Part shown: positions 1-7,502 of the stretch, piece after piece | Numbering within the stretch: position 1 is the stretch's first letter | Layout: each line of letters begins with the position of its first letter | NCBI GenBank assembly: GCA_903835145.1 | Contig: CAILMA010000172.1 | Location: forward strand, 1-12,347 | Reading direction: 5' to 3' | Length of the DNA: 12,347 bases | Source: an uncultured Bacteroidota bacterium | Lineage (GTDB): Bacteria > Bacteroidota > Bacteroidia > Chitinophagales > Chitinophagaceae | Notes under the pieces: generated by a model | Told to the model about the DNA's origin: nothing | What the model saw: only the letters and a program-made list of their open reading frames with translations | Databases searched by the model: none | Position numbers and translations under genes: made by a program

Positions 1-216
1 ATACGAGCTATGGGTATGCAAAGGGATAATCATTAAATCAATTGCCGATTTTTTTGAGAACGAGGTGCACAAGTTGCCCGATTTTTTATAGATATAATAA
101 GAGTTCTTCGGGTGTTGTAAATCCGGCGGGCTGGGAGTAGGAATCTGTGCTGGGTTTACAAATGTTTCGTAAAATTCCATGAGAATGTAGCAGTGCGTGT
201 CGCACTTCAATTTACC
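1..216 (-). other. Possible partial ORF running off the left edge, unidentified
   Basis: On the minus strand a frame stays open for 72 codons from just after a TAA stop near 217 to the window edge. The first ATG lies at 180-178 and gives 60 codons beginning MEFYETFVNPAQ. The translation is Pro/Ser/Tyr-rich and I recognise no domain. An open frame of this length can occur by chance, and a competing plus-strand frame (2-91, ending KLPDFL) also looks mildly protein-like. It could be the start of a real gene that continues to the left, or spurious. No promoter box is obvious upstream, and the upstream sequence is rich in small hairpins. Confidence 0.22.
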
Positions 217-345
217 TTAGGTTCCACCGGTGGCCCCAGACTTTGGGCATGGTAACTGGCTGATTACTTGCTATTCAAACCATCTGAGCGATAGTGACGG
301 CATCACCCCCACTCTTTTGGAGAGTTCCGATAGCTATAGAAACAT
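181..345. other. Gene-free stretch with a cluster of small hairpins
   Basis: No convincing coding frame is visible. Short inverted repeats follow one another: AGTGCG-TGT-CGCACT (192-206), the palindrome CCACCGGTGG (224-233), CCCA/TGGG around 236-249, GTAA/TTAC around 251-269, GTGA/TCAC around 294-306, and ACTCT-TTTGG-AGAGT (311-325). This density could mean a structured RNA, a decayed repeat element, or coincidence. No known RNA family is recognised. Confidence 0.3.
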
Positions 346-370
346 GTGAGCCTTTTTCGTTGGCCCGGCT

Positions 371-407
371 GCAAAAACAAAGCCCCCGAAATTTCGGGGG
401 CTTTGTT
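371..407 (-). terminator. Rho-independent terminator of groES-groEL
   Basis: A near-perfect inverted repeat (376-407) has CCCCCGAAATTTCGGGGG at its core. Read on the minus strand, the stem is followed by a T-rich run (CTTTGTTTTTGC). It lies about 110 bases past the groEL stop, so it most likely ends the chaperonin transcript. Because the stem is symmetrical it may also act on plus-strand transcripts, though the T-run on that side (CTTTGTTGTG) is weaker. Confidence 0.8.
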
Positions 408-516
408 GTGTCTATTGATGTCGCGACTCAGGAACGGGGCAAACCATAAAAAGTTGCCGAGAAACCGAGAGCCTGTTACGTATTGCTAAGCAGCAAGCAA
501 GCGACAACTGATAATA

Positions 517-2163
<1,647 letters not shown>

Positions 2164-2283
2164 TTATTTTTGTTTATTTTATAGTTGAGCATTAAACGGA
2201 ACTGTTTAAATGCAGGTTGATTGTTTACGATCTACTTTCTAAAAGCAAAAAAGCTGGTTCCCGTTAATTCCGGAAATCAGCAA

Positions 2284-2565
2284 TTAGATTACAGCAAGAA
2301 TGTCGCTTTCTCTCATAATAAGGAAATCTTCACCTTCGAGGGAGATTTCAGTACCTGCATACTTACCATATAATATGGTGTCACCAGCCTTTACAGTCAT
2401 TGGCTCATCTTTCTTGCCCGGTCCTGCAGCTACAACAGTACCACGTTGTGGTTTTTCTTTAGCAGTATCTGGGATAATGATGCCGCCGGCTGTCTTTTCC
2501 TGAGCGGGAGCAGATTTCACGATAACGCGGTCGTGCAATGGAGTAATGTTTACTTTGCTTGTCAT
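2284..2565 (-). CDS. groES: GroES (Hsp10) co-chaperonin
   Basis: This is the 10-kDa co-chaperonin, a heptameric lid that closes the GroEL folding chamber in an ATP-dependent cycle. The product is 93 residues, normal for the family. It has the N-terminal [10 protein letters not shown] strand (7-16), a mobile loop around [12 protein letters not shown] (21-32) that contacts GroEL, the conserved GTVVAAGPG segment, and [11 protein letters not shown] leading to the C-terminal [10 protein letters not shown]. It is the first gene of the groES-groEL operon. The 126-base gap to groEL shows no terminator. The leader is A/T-rich without a Shine-Dalgarno. Upstream lies a sigma-54-like element rather than a CIRCE operator or a TAnnTTTG box. 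Confidence 0.97.
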   Translation of the reverse strand: MTSKVNITPLHDRVIVKSAPAQEKTAGGIIIPDTAKEKPQRGTVVAAGPGKKDEPMTVKAGDTILYGKYAGTEISLEGEDFLIMRESDILAVI

Positions 2566-2610
2566 TTCTTATAAATTTAAGTTTTAAAAACGATTTTGTG
2601 AAATAGGATA

Positions 2611-2627
2611 AGCATGTTTTGTGCCAA
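2611..2627 (-). promoter_or_regulatory. Sigma-54-like -24/-12 promoter for groES
   Basis: Read on the minus strand this is TTGGCACAAAACATGCT. It matches the RpoN consensus (YTGGCACG-N4-TTGCW) with the invariant GG and GC dinucleotides correctly spaced, and mismatches at the G after TGGCAC and at one T before GC. The predicted start near 2600 would give a leader of about 35 bases before the groES ATG. No TAnnTTTG box is visible between 2566 and 2700 on this strand, which favours this reading. It is based on pattern alone. Confidence 0.5.
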
Positions 2628-2646
2628 TTGGCGCGATGCTGCCAAT
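2622..2646. promoter_or_regulatory. TTGGCA / TGCCAA repeat cluster upstream of groES
   Basis: TGCCAAT occurs twice in direct orientation (2622-2628 and 2640-2646, 18 bases apart). Between them is an inverted copy that forms the palindrome GCCAATTGGC (2623-2632) and the inverted repeat TTGGC-N8-GCCAA (2628-2645). The cluster abuts and overlaps the -24 region. It could be a regulator or operator site, or partly a by-product of the -24 motif. The same TGCCAAT also occurs at 2840-2846 in front of the cold-shock gene. Confidence 0.35.
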
Positions 2647-2834
2647 AACACGACAATATTGCAGATATTAGCCAAAATGGATAACAATTTATTAAAACAA
2701 TGGTCAGATTAGCAGCCGTTAACGACCAGCTCCGTATTTTTGTCAGGCATGTTGCCGCACGTCCTGATTTTCGCCACGCTCATCATTTTAAATTTATGCG
2801 TTAAGCTTCAAATAAAAGTCGTTTAAATTTTTTT

Positions 2835-2861
2835 TTTGTTGCCAATAGTTATATATCTTTG
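2835..2861 (+). promoter_or_regulatory. Bacteroidota housekeeping promoter of the cold-shock gene
   Basis: TATCTTTG (2854-2861) is a perfect TAnnTTTG -7 box. A TTTG at 2835-2838 may be the -33 element, though the 15-base spacing is slightly short. Transcription would begin near 2868, giving a leader of only about 23 A/T-rich bases. That is much shorter than the long thermosensitive leader of enterobacterial cspA. Confidence 0.65.
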
Positions 2862-2890
2862 TGCTTTATTAATCTTTTATTTTAAAAACA

Positions 2891-3082
2891 ATGCAAGAAG
2901 GTACAGTTAAGTTTTTCAATGAGGCCAAAGGATTTGGTTTTATTACACCGTCTAATGGCGGTCCGGACATTTTCGTTCACGTTTCAGGTCTTTATGATGA
3001 AATTCGTGAGAACAACAAAGTGTCTTACGAAGTACAGAATGGAAAAAAAGGTTTGAATGCGGTTAATGTAAAAGTTATCTAA
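2891..3082 (+). CDS. CspA-family cold-shock protein (single CSD)
   Basis: This is a small single-stranded nucleic-acid-binding protein of the cold-shock domain family. Such proteins act in the cytoplasm as RNA chaperones that melt secondary structure, or as antiterminators. The 63-residue product is one OB-fold barrel. It opens MQEGTVKFFNEAKGFGFI, which contains the RNP1-type motif KGFGFI (13-18), and has the RNP2 motif DIFVHVS (26-32). It ends with the usual GLNAVNVKVI strand. The length is slightly shorter than the common 65-70 residues but complete. The ATG at 2891 is the only sensible start. The gene stands alone, divergent from groES, with a perfect -7 box about 30 bases upstream and an intrinsic terminator about 25 bases downstream. 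The sequence does not show whether it is actually cold-induced. Confidence 0.96.
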   Translation: MQEGTVKFFNEAKGFGFITPSNGGPDIFVHVSGLYDEIRENNKVSYEVQNGKKGLNAVNVKVI

Positions 3083-3107
3083 GTCTTATTCATACTAATT
3101 CATTTGG

Positions 3108-3136
3108 AAGCCCCGTTTTTTTGCGGGGCTTTTTTG
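3108..3136 (+). terminator. Rho-independent terminator of the cold-shock gene
   Basis: The stem AAGCCCCG (3108-3115) pairs with CGGGGCTT (3124-3131) around an 8-base T-rich loop and is followed by a T-run. It lies 25 bases after the stop of the cold-shock gene. This is a textbook intrinsic terminator. Confidence 0.9.
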
Positions 3137-3303
3137 TGTACCTACCTGAATCGGTAATTAAGTTTACTCTTAGGTCCGTAGTTTTTCTTACTGCAAATGG
3201 AAGGCAGTGAAGAATTGCAATAAAGGTATTATTTTGCAACTGTAACAAGCATATAACGAATCACTCCCGTCAGCCGTGCCCCGGTACATCGTTTAGTATT
3301 TTT

Positions 3304-3969
3304 ATGGATTTCGATATAAAAAAGGTTCCGTTTCATAAGAGAATTTTGAGCTATTTCTGGCCAGTTTGGCTGCAAAATGAAAAAAGCATCATTAACCTAC
3401 AGCTCGAAATACTGCTTTATAAAGGTCGTTTTCAGCTCGCCACTGGCGATGCGCTCTACTCTGACGGCATCTTCTATACCCCCGCACTTACCATAGTAAA
3501 AGAGCTGGAAGATTTCCTGCCACAAGTAAAGAACATGCTCATCTGTGGCGCCGGGCTCGGAAGTATGGTTCAGATTATTCAAAAAAAAGGATTAAACCCT
3601 TCCTATACCCTTGTTGAGCTGGATAAGGTGGTGCTAAGGCTGGCAATGGCACACCTGCAAAAAAATACCGACGCCCGTGTAACACCGGTTTGTGAAGATG
3701 CAGAGGTATTTATGGCGGGGAACAAGCAGCAATTTGACTTCATTTTCATAGACATATTTGATAGTCGTACGGTACCCGATTTTGTAACTAACCCTGCTTT
3801 CCTGGAGCAATGCCACAAGAGCCTGACACCTGGTGGCAGGCTGGCACTCAATTATATCATAAACGACGAAGCAAAATGGGCGCTGACCCAAGTGAATTTT
3901 GAGGCGGTGTTCCCAGACCACGTAATTATTAAAAACGATATCAACCGAATATTTGTGACCCGTCTTTAG
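3304..3969 (+). CDS. Spermidine-synthase-like SAM-dependent methyltransferase
   Basis: The 221-residue soluble protein has a Rossmann methyltransferase fold of the spermine/spermidine synthase type. Visible motifs are CGAGLGS (81-87; the glycine-rich SAM or decarboxylated-SAM loop), LVELD (103-107; the acidic residue that binds the ribose), CEDAEVF (130-136; the adenine pocket) and FDFIFIDIFDS (144-154; position of the catalytic Asp in spermidine synthase). The preceding GDALYSDGIFYTPA segment resembles the family's substrate-side strand. It is shorter than true spermidine synthases (about 280-300 residues) and lacks a full N-terminal oligomerisation domain. Polyamine synthesis is therefore not assured; it may be a methyltransferase of unknown substrate. 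No partner such as SAM decarboxylase is nearby. It stands alone, 221 bases after the cold-shock gene and convergent with oxyR. The ATG at 3304 is the first in frame, with an A/T leader. Confidence 0.8.
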   Translation: MDFDIKKVPFHKRILSYFWPVWLQNEKSIINLQLEILLYKGRFQLATGDALYSDGIFYTPALTIVKELEDFLPQVKNMLICGAGLGSMVQIIQKKGLNPSYTLVELDKVVLRLAMAHLQKNTDARVTPVCEDAEVFMAGNKQQFDFIFIDIFDSRTVPDFVTNPAFLEQCHKSLTPGGRLALNYIINDEAKWALTQVNFEAVFPDHVIIKNDINRIFVTRL

Positions 3970-4044
3970 ACTCAATACCTTTGGTTCCCCGCATATCGCC
4001 CCTTATTTGTTTCCTGTATTCGGGGTCTGTTGCGCCCTCCACTC

Positions 4045-4074
4045 ACAAAAAAGGCAACCATTCCAGGCTGCCTT
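4045..4074 (-). terminator. Rho-independent terminator of oxyR
   Basis: On the minus strand AAGGCAGCC pairs with GGTTGCCTT around the loop TGGAAT, with one mismatch. TTTTTTGTG follows directly. The hairpin begins 30 bases after the oxyR stop and sits in the convergent gap with the methyltransferase gene. On the plus strand the stem is not followed by a T-run. Confidence 0.75.
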
Positions 4075-4103
4075 CTATTAAATCATTTCTTGTTTTATTG
4101 TAG

Positions 4104-5060
4104 TTATAACCGCGCGCTCTGTATTCTGAGCACTTTCCGGTTCTTCTTCTGCACACGCATTTTCTCCGGTACCAGTTTAAGTATTTCATCCATCAGCGAT
4201 TGCAGGATGGAGAAGTGCACAAAGTGGTCGTTGGTAACCAGGCTTATTTCACGCACGGGTTCAGGGTCGTTGAAATAACGCACGTTTTCAATCCTGTCTT
4301 CGTCAAATTCTGATGTCGCGAGCTCAGGCAAAATCGTAAGACCCCCGTTCTTGTCTACCATTCGGCGCAGGGTCTCTACATTGCTGCTTTCGTAGCGGTA
4401 TGGCTTTTTGGCCTGCAGCCGTTGCACCTGATCGCTGCACAAGTCTATTACCTGATTGCGCATACAATGTCCTTCATTGAGCAACCAAATACGGTCCATC
4501 TCAATATCAGCGGGGTCTACCATTCTTTTAGCGAGCAGGGCATCATCTTTGCGGAAATAGGCTACAAAAGGCTCATAAAACAAAGGATATTCCCTTATGT
4601 CTTTTTGCTCGAGTGGTGTGCTGAGCAACCCGGCATCAATTTCGTTGTTCCTGAGCGCAGTTATAATGCGATGGGTTTCCATTTCATTTACGTCAAGCCG
4701 GATATCGGGATAATGTGTTGAGTAGTGCTCCAGAAGCGGAGGGAGTATATTAGATGCAATCGTTGGTATTACGGCAAGTTTAAATGTGCCCGCCACCAAA
4801 TTTTGCTGCTGCTGAATGAGTTCTTGAATTCGCTCAAACTCTTCGAGCGTTTTGCGCACCTGCTCTATAATTACCTTACCCATAGCTGTAATTTCTATAG
4901 GGTGCCTGCTGCGGTCAAATATCTTTACACCAAGTTCTTCTTCCAGTTTTTGAATCTGTAGGCTAAGCGTAGGCTGTGTGACAAATGATTTTTCTGCAGC
5001 TGCCACAAAACTTTTGTAGGTAGCCAGCGCAACTGCATATTCTAATTGTATAATGGTCAT
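4104..5060 (-). CDS. oxyR: OxyR, LysR-family hydrogen-peroxide sensor/regulator
   Basis: This is a LysR-type transcription factor that senses peroxide through a disulfide and activates antioxidant genes such as catalase, peroxiredoxin and Dps. The 318-residue product has an N-terminal winged helix-turn-helix (about 1-60, with SFVAAAEKSFVTQPTLSLQI as the HTH). A linker helix (about 62-88) and a periplasmic-binding-like sensor domain (about 91-300) follow. The diagnostic GHCMRNQVIDLC has cysteines at 199 and 208, the same numbers as the redox pair of E. coli OxyR. Gly197/His198 match that protein's GHC. A basic tail, KKNRKVLRIQSARL, extends past the usual end. The ATG at 5060 gives the standard MTIIQLEYAVALA start. 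It is a single gene with its own terminator. No antioxidant gene is adjacent, so its targets must lie elsewhere. Confidence 0.93.
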   Translation of the reverse strand: MTIIQLEYAVALATYKSFVAAAEKSFVTQPTLSLQIQKLEEELGVKIFDRSRHPIEITAMGKVIIEQVRKTLEEFERIQELIQQQQNLVAGTFKLAVIPTIASNILPPLLEHYSTHYPDIRLDVNEMETHRIITALRNNEIDAGLLSTPLEQKDIREYPLFYEPFVAYFRKDDALLAKRMVDPADIEMDRIWLLNEGHCMRNQVIDLCSDQVQRLQAKKPYRYESSNVETLRRMVDKNGGLTILPELATSEFDEDRIENVRYFNDPEPVREISLVTNDHFVHFSILQSLMDEILKLVPEKMRVQKKNRKVLRIQSARL

Positions 5061-5344
5061 TGGTATCTTTTTCTTTAGTTGTAAGTAGATCGTGAAAAGT
5101 CGAAAACTGTTTTTCTTTGCTTGCTCTTTTATATAATATTTAAATCAAATAAATTAGCGTATGTTTTAAAATTCGGACAGGGCGAAAACTATTGACGGCT
5201 CGGGGCTTGCAAGAATATTGCTTACAGCGATTCGTCCATTGATTTATTAATTTGGCTTGTCAAAAGTAAAGGCTTAAACATTACCAGCAATAAATTACTT
5301 AACAGAGTACAACATTTTTTTCTAAACACAATTTCTATCACTGC
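5061..5344. other. Intergenic gap between oxyR and the M28 peptidase gene
   Basis: These 284 A/T-rich bases hold the oxyR promoter region and the tail of the upstream peptidase transcript. I see no convincing open frame, TAnnTTTG box, strong hairpin or repeat. No clear terminator for the M28 gene is visible. Confidence 0.5.
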
Positions 5345-6928
5345 TTACCTTGTCCAGCCACCACCATTTACTTTGTCTTTTACTACCGGTAGTGGTTTGC
5401 GCGGCAGTTTGTCGTCCCTCATCGCGGTGTTGTAAACAAATGATGCCATAACCACAGCTGCCTGCATAAGGTCATTTCCGCTCACGCGGTCATAGGTATC
5501 CATATTGGTATGGTGTGTGCGGGTACCATATTCCAAGGGGTCCTGAATAAACTGAAAGCCGGGTATACCCACTTCGTCAAATGAAATATGGTCGGTAGAG
5601 CCTGTGTTGCGGGTAGTAACCGTGGTTGCACCAAGGTCATGAAAGGGTTCAAGCCAGGCGCTAAAGATGTCTTTAAGTTCATCGTTGCCCTGCATATAGA
5701 CACCTCTTATTTTTCCACCCCCGTTATCAAGGTTGTAATAGGCCGATACTTTTTTCTGTTCGGGCTTCAGTTCCATAGTAATGCGGTTACCGAAATGATT
5801 TTTTACGTATCCGCGTGAGCCCAGCAGGCCCTGTTCTTCGCCGCTCCAAAGCACAATTCGTATGGTGCGGCGCGGTTTTACTCCAATGGTCTTTAGGATT
5901 CTTACTGCTTCCATGGCCACGCCTACGCCTGTGCCGTTGTCGGTAGCGCCAGTAGCAGCATGCCAGCTATCCATGTGCCCACCCAGTATTACCAATTCAT
6001 CTTTTAGTTCAGGGTCTGTGCCGGGAATTTCGGCCACGACATTGTTTTCTATGCTGTCGTTGGTGAGGAACGTAGTGCGGGTGTCCATCTCCAAGGCAAC
6101 ATCCTTGCCTGCCTCAAGTAATCTTACCAGCCTGCCAAGGTGTTCACTTCCCATTTCCAACTCAGGCAGTACAGGTTTTGCGTCCCATGCGCGCGATGCT
6201 CCGTTAGATGTAAAAAGCGTGCCCATAGTGCCTCGGCCGCCGCTAAGCACCGCCAGGGCACCTTCCTGGTATAGGAAGGAGTCAATCGCCTTGCGGAGAT
6301 TTACAGCAGGGGTTGGGGTTGCAGGTGGCTTTTGGCTCAGGTTGGTATTGCCATCTTCAGTATGGGGGTCTGTTGCTGTTTTCTGTAACTCTTCATCAGT
6401 AAGGCGCTTTGCATCGGCTGTGAAGTTGGGTTTCGTGTCCCCATTCATGGTAGAGAGCACTACAATTTTACCGGAGAGCGAGCCGACATATTTTTCCATG
6501 TCTTTTACACTTTCTATCCGCACCAGCGTTGCCTTGCCTTGCACCGAACCGTTGGTGCCGGGTGTCCATGCACGGGGGCAGGCAATAAGTTGCTGGTAGT
6601 AGGGAACAGTCATGGCCACATAGCATTTGTTGATTTCCCAGCCCTTGCCGAAGCCGCCCCAGGGTTCAATTTTGGCATTGGCGAGGCCCCAGTCGGCGAG
6701 TTTTTGCCGTGCCCATTTTTCAGCATTCTTCATTCCTGTAGACCCCGTGAGGCGAGGTCCATTAACATCAGTAAGCTCAAACATGGTTTTAAGCACCTGC
6801 GAGTTATTGAAACCTTCGTTTTTTATCTTTGTAACTATTTTAAGATCAACTTTTTCTGAATGGTCGCCTTTGAAAGAAAGAATGGTGACTGCGGCAGCGA
6901 GCAGCAAGCAACTTATAATTTTGTTCAT
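5345..6928 (-). CDS. Secreted M28 zinc metallopeptidase (aminopeptidase/carboxypeptidase Q-like)
   Basis: This is a co-catalytic two-zinc exopeptidase, predicted to be exported. The 527-residue product starts with a signal-like segment (MNKIISCLLLAAAVTILSF). An N-terminal region and a PA-like insert (about 120-270, with FLYQEGALAVLSGG) follow, then the M28 catalytic core (about 290-500). The metal and catalytic residues are complete: His318 in GGHMDSW, bridging Asp330 in GATDNGTG, Glu364/Glu365 in SGEEQG, Asp401 in NLDNGGG, and His473 in HHTNMDTYD. There is no type IX sorting domain, so it probably stays periplasmic or is anchored otherwise. The early Cys7 is too close to the N-terminus for a normal lipobox. 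The layout resembles M28 members with PA inserts such as carboxypeptidase Q; substrate specificity cannot be read from sequence. It is monocistronic. The array of 7-base repeats lies 38 bases upstream of its start. Confidence 0.92.
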   Translation of the reverse strand: MNKIISCLLLAAAVTILSFKGDHSEKVDLKIVTKIKNEGFNNSQVLKTMFELTDVNGPRLTGSTGMKNAEKWARQKLADWGLANAKIEPWGGFGKGWEINKCYVAMTVPYYQQLIACPRAWTPGTNGSVQGKATLVRIESVKDMEKYVGSLSGKIVVLSTMNGDTKPNFTADAKRLTDEELQKTATDPHTEDGNTNLSQKPPATPTPAVNLRKAIDSFLYQEGALAVLSGGRGTMGTLFTSNGASRAWDAKPVLPELEMGSEHLGRLVRLLEAGKDVALEMDTRTTFLTNDSIENNVVAEIPGTDPELKDELVILGGHMDSWHAATGATDNGTGVGVAMEAVRILKTIGVKPRRTIRIVLWSGEEQGLLGSRGYVKNHFGNRITMELKPEQKKVSAYYNLDNGGGKIRGVYMQGNDELKDIFSAWLEPFHDLGATTVTTRNTGSTDHISFDEVGIPGFQFIQDPLEYGTRTHHTNMDTYDRVSGNDLMQAAVVMASFVYNTAMRDDKLPRKPLPVVKDKVNGGGWTR

Positions 6929-6965
6929 TTACCTGATTTGAACCCGAAAAATAAGAAAAAACCGT

Positions 6966-7112
6966 TATAGTAGATAGCTGTTAGTGGAAAGTCGTTAGTA
7001 CTTAGTCGAAAGTCGAAAGTACTTAGTCGAAAGTAGTTAGTCGAAAGTAGTTAGTCGTTAGTACTTGGTATTTAGTACTTAGTCGTTATTACTTAGTGGA
7101 TAGTCTAAAGCT
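6966..7112. repeat. Degenerate 7-base tandem array, 21 units in register
   Basis: Starting at 6966 the sequence divides into 21 consecutive heptamers with no insertion or deletion. Typical units are GTTAGTC, GAAAGTA, CTTAGTC, GTTAGTA and GAAAGTC. Positions 4-6 (AGT) are almost fixed, while positions 1-3 and 7 vary. GAA-type and TTA-type units are mixed. It fills the space between the divergent M28 gene and the REP-like element. It resembles heptameric short tandem repeats seen in intergenic DNA of several bacterial groups. Function is unknown. Confidence 0.9.
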
Positions 7113-7229
7113 GTCTTATAAATGATTTGTTTCTGAATTGTTCCTAATGCCTGATAGTATTGAATGTATATTCCAAAGATCCACTTCCCCTGCGAGTTGT
7201 CTAATGCTGCTATCAATATTGAAAGATGG

Positions 7230-7400
7230 AAGCCCTCACGACCTGCATCGCCCTACAGGGGCCCAATCGCTCAGCCATGGGCACCGCCCATGGAAAAACC
7301 AAGCTAATGCACCAAGCCCTGCAAGGGCGCGACAAAAGCTACAAATATCTATTCCGAATTGAAAAGCTCGAAGCCGGCTTCAACTTCAATAGCCGGTTGA
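7230..7400. repeat. REP-like palindromic intergenic element (several hairpins)
   Basis: Four GC-rich hairpins lie close together: GCCCT-ACA-GGGGC (7250-7262), CCATGGGC-ACC-GCCCATGG (7275-7293, 8-bp perfect stem), GCCCT-GCA-AGGGC (7316-7328) and the palindrome GAAGCCGGCTTC (7370-7381). The surrounding words (AAGCCCT, CAAGGGCG) resemble a dispersed intergenic repeat I associate with Bacteroidota genomes, probably a REP element mobilised by a RAYT-type transposase elsewhere. Short open frames crossing it are low-complexity by-products of the palindromes. No transposase is present here. Confidence 0.6.
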
Positions 7401-7468
7401 TTCTATAACAAGTTGCGTTCATCTTCCGAGCCCACAACGTCCTCCCCCTTCTAAAAAATTACCCTCGA

Positions 7469-7493
7469 TTGACTTTAGTATTTCTTACTTTTA
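7469..7493 (+). promoter_or_regulatory. Possible Bacteroidota promoter of the M14 peptidase gene
   Basis: TACTTTTA (7486-7493) matches TAnnTTTG in seven of eight positions, and a TTG occurs at 7469-7471. The 14-base spacing is shorter than usual. The ATG follows ten bases after the box, implying a very short leader. This is a tentative call. Confidence 0.35.
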
Positions 7494-7502
7494 TATCATA
7501 AA

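Noticed and set aside
2..91. Plus-strand open frame entering from the left edge and ending KLPDFL
   Set aside because: Only 29 codons, likely by chance. It competes with a longer open minus-strand frame over the same bases, and no domain is visible.
181..375. Retron or diversity-generating element RNA
   Set aside because: The hairpins suggested it, but there is no reverse transcriptase, template/variable repeat pair or other partner in the window.
2566..2700. CIRCE (HrcA) operator upstream of groES
   Set aside because: No TTAGCACTC...GAGTGCTAA-like inverted repeat is present. The inverted repeats seen are TTGGC/GCCAA.
5061..5344. A gene or small RNA in the oxyR-M28 gap
   Set aside because: No open frame, promoter box followed by a hairpin terminator, or repeat could be supported.
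5862..6599. A 245-codon plus-strand open frame
   Set aside because: It lies wholly opposite the M28 peptidase, whose catalytic residues are all intact. The antisense product is Ser/Val/Pro-rich and without domains, as expected of a mirror frame.
6966..7112. CRISPR array
   Set aside because: The repeat unit is 7 bases with no spacers, and no cas gene is in the window.
7138..7408. Two overlapping plus-strand open frames of 60-74 codons
   Set aside because: They run through the palindromic REP-like element. Their odd composition follows from the hairpins, and neither has a supported start.
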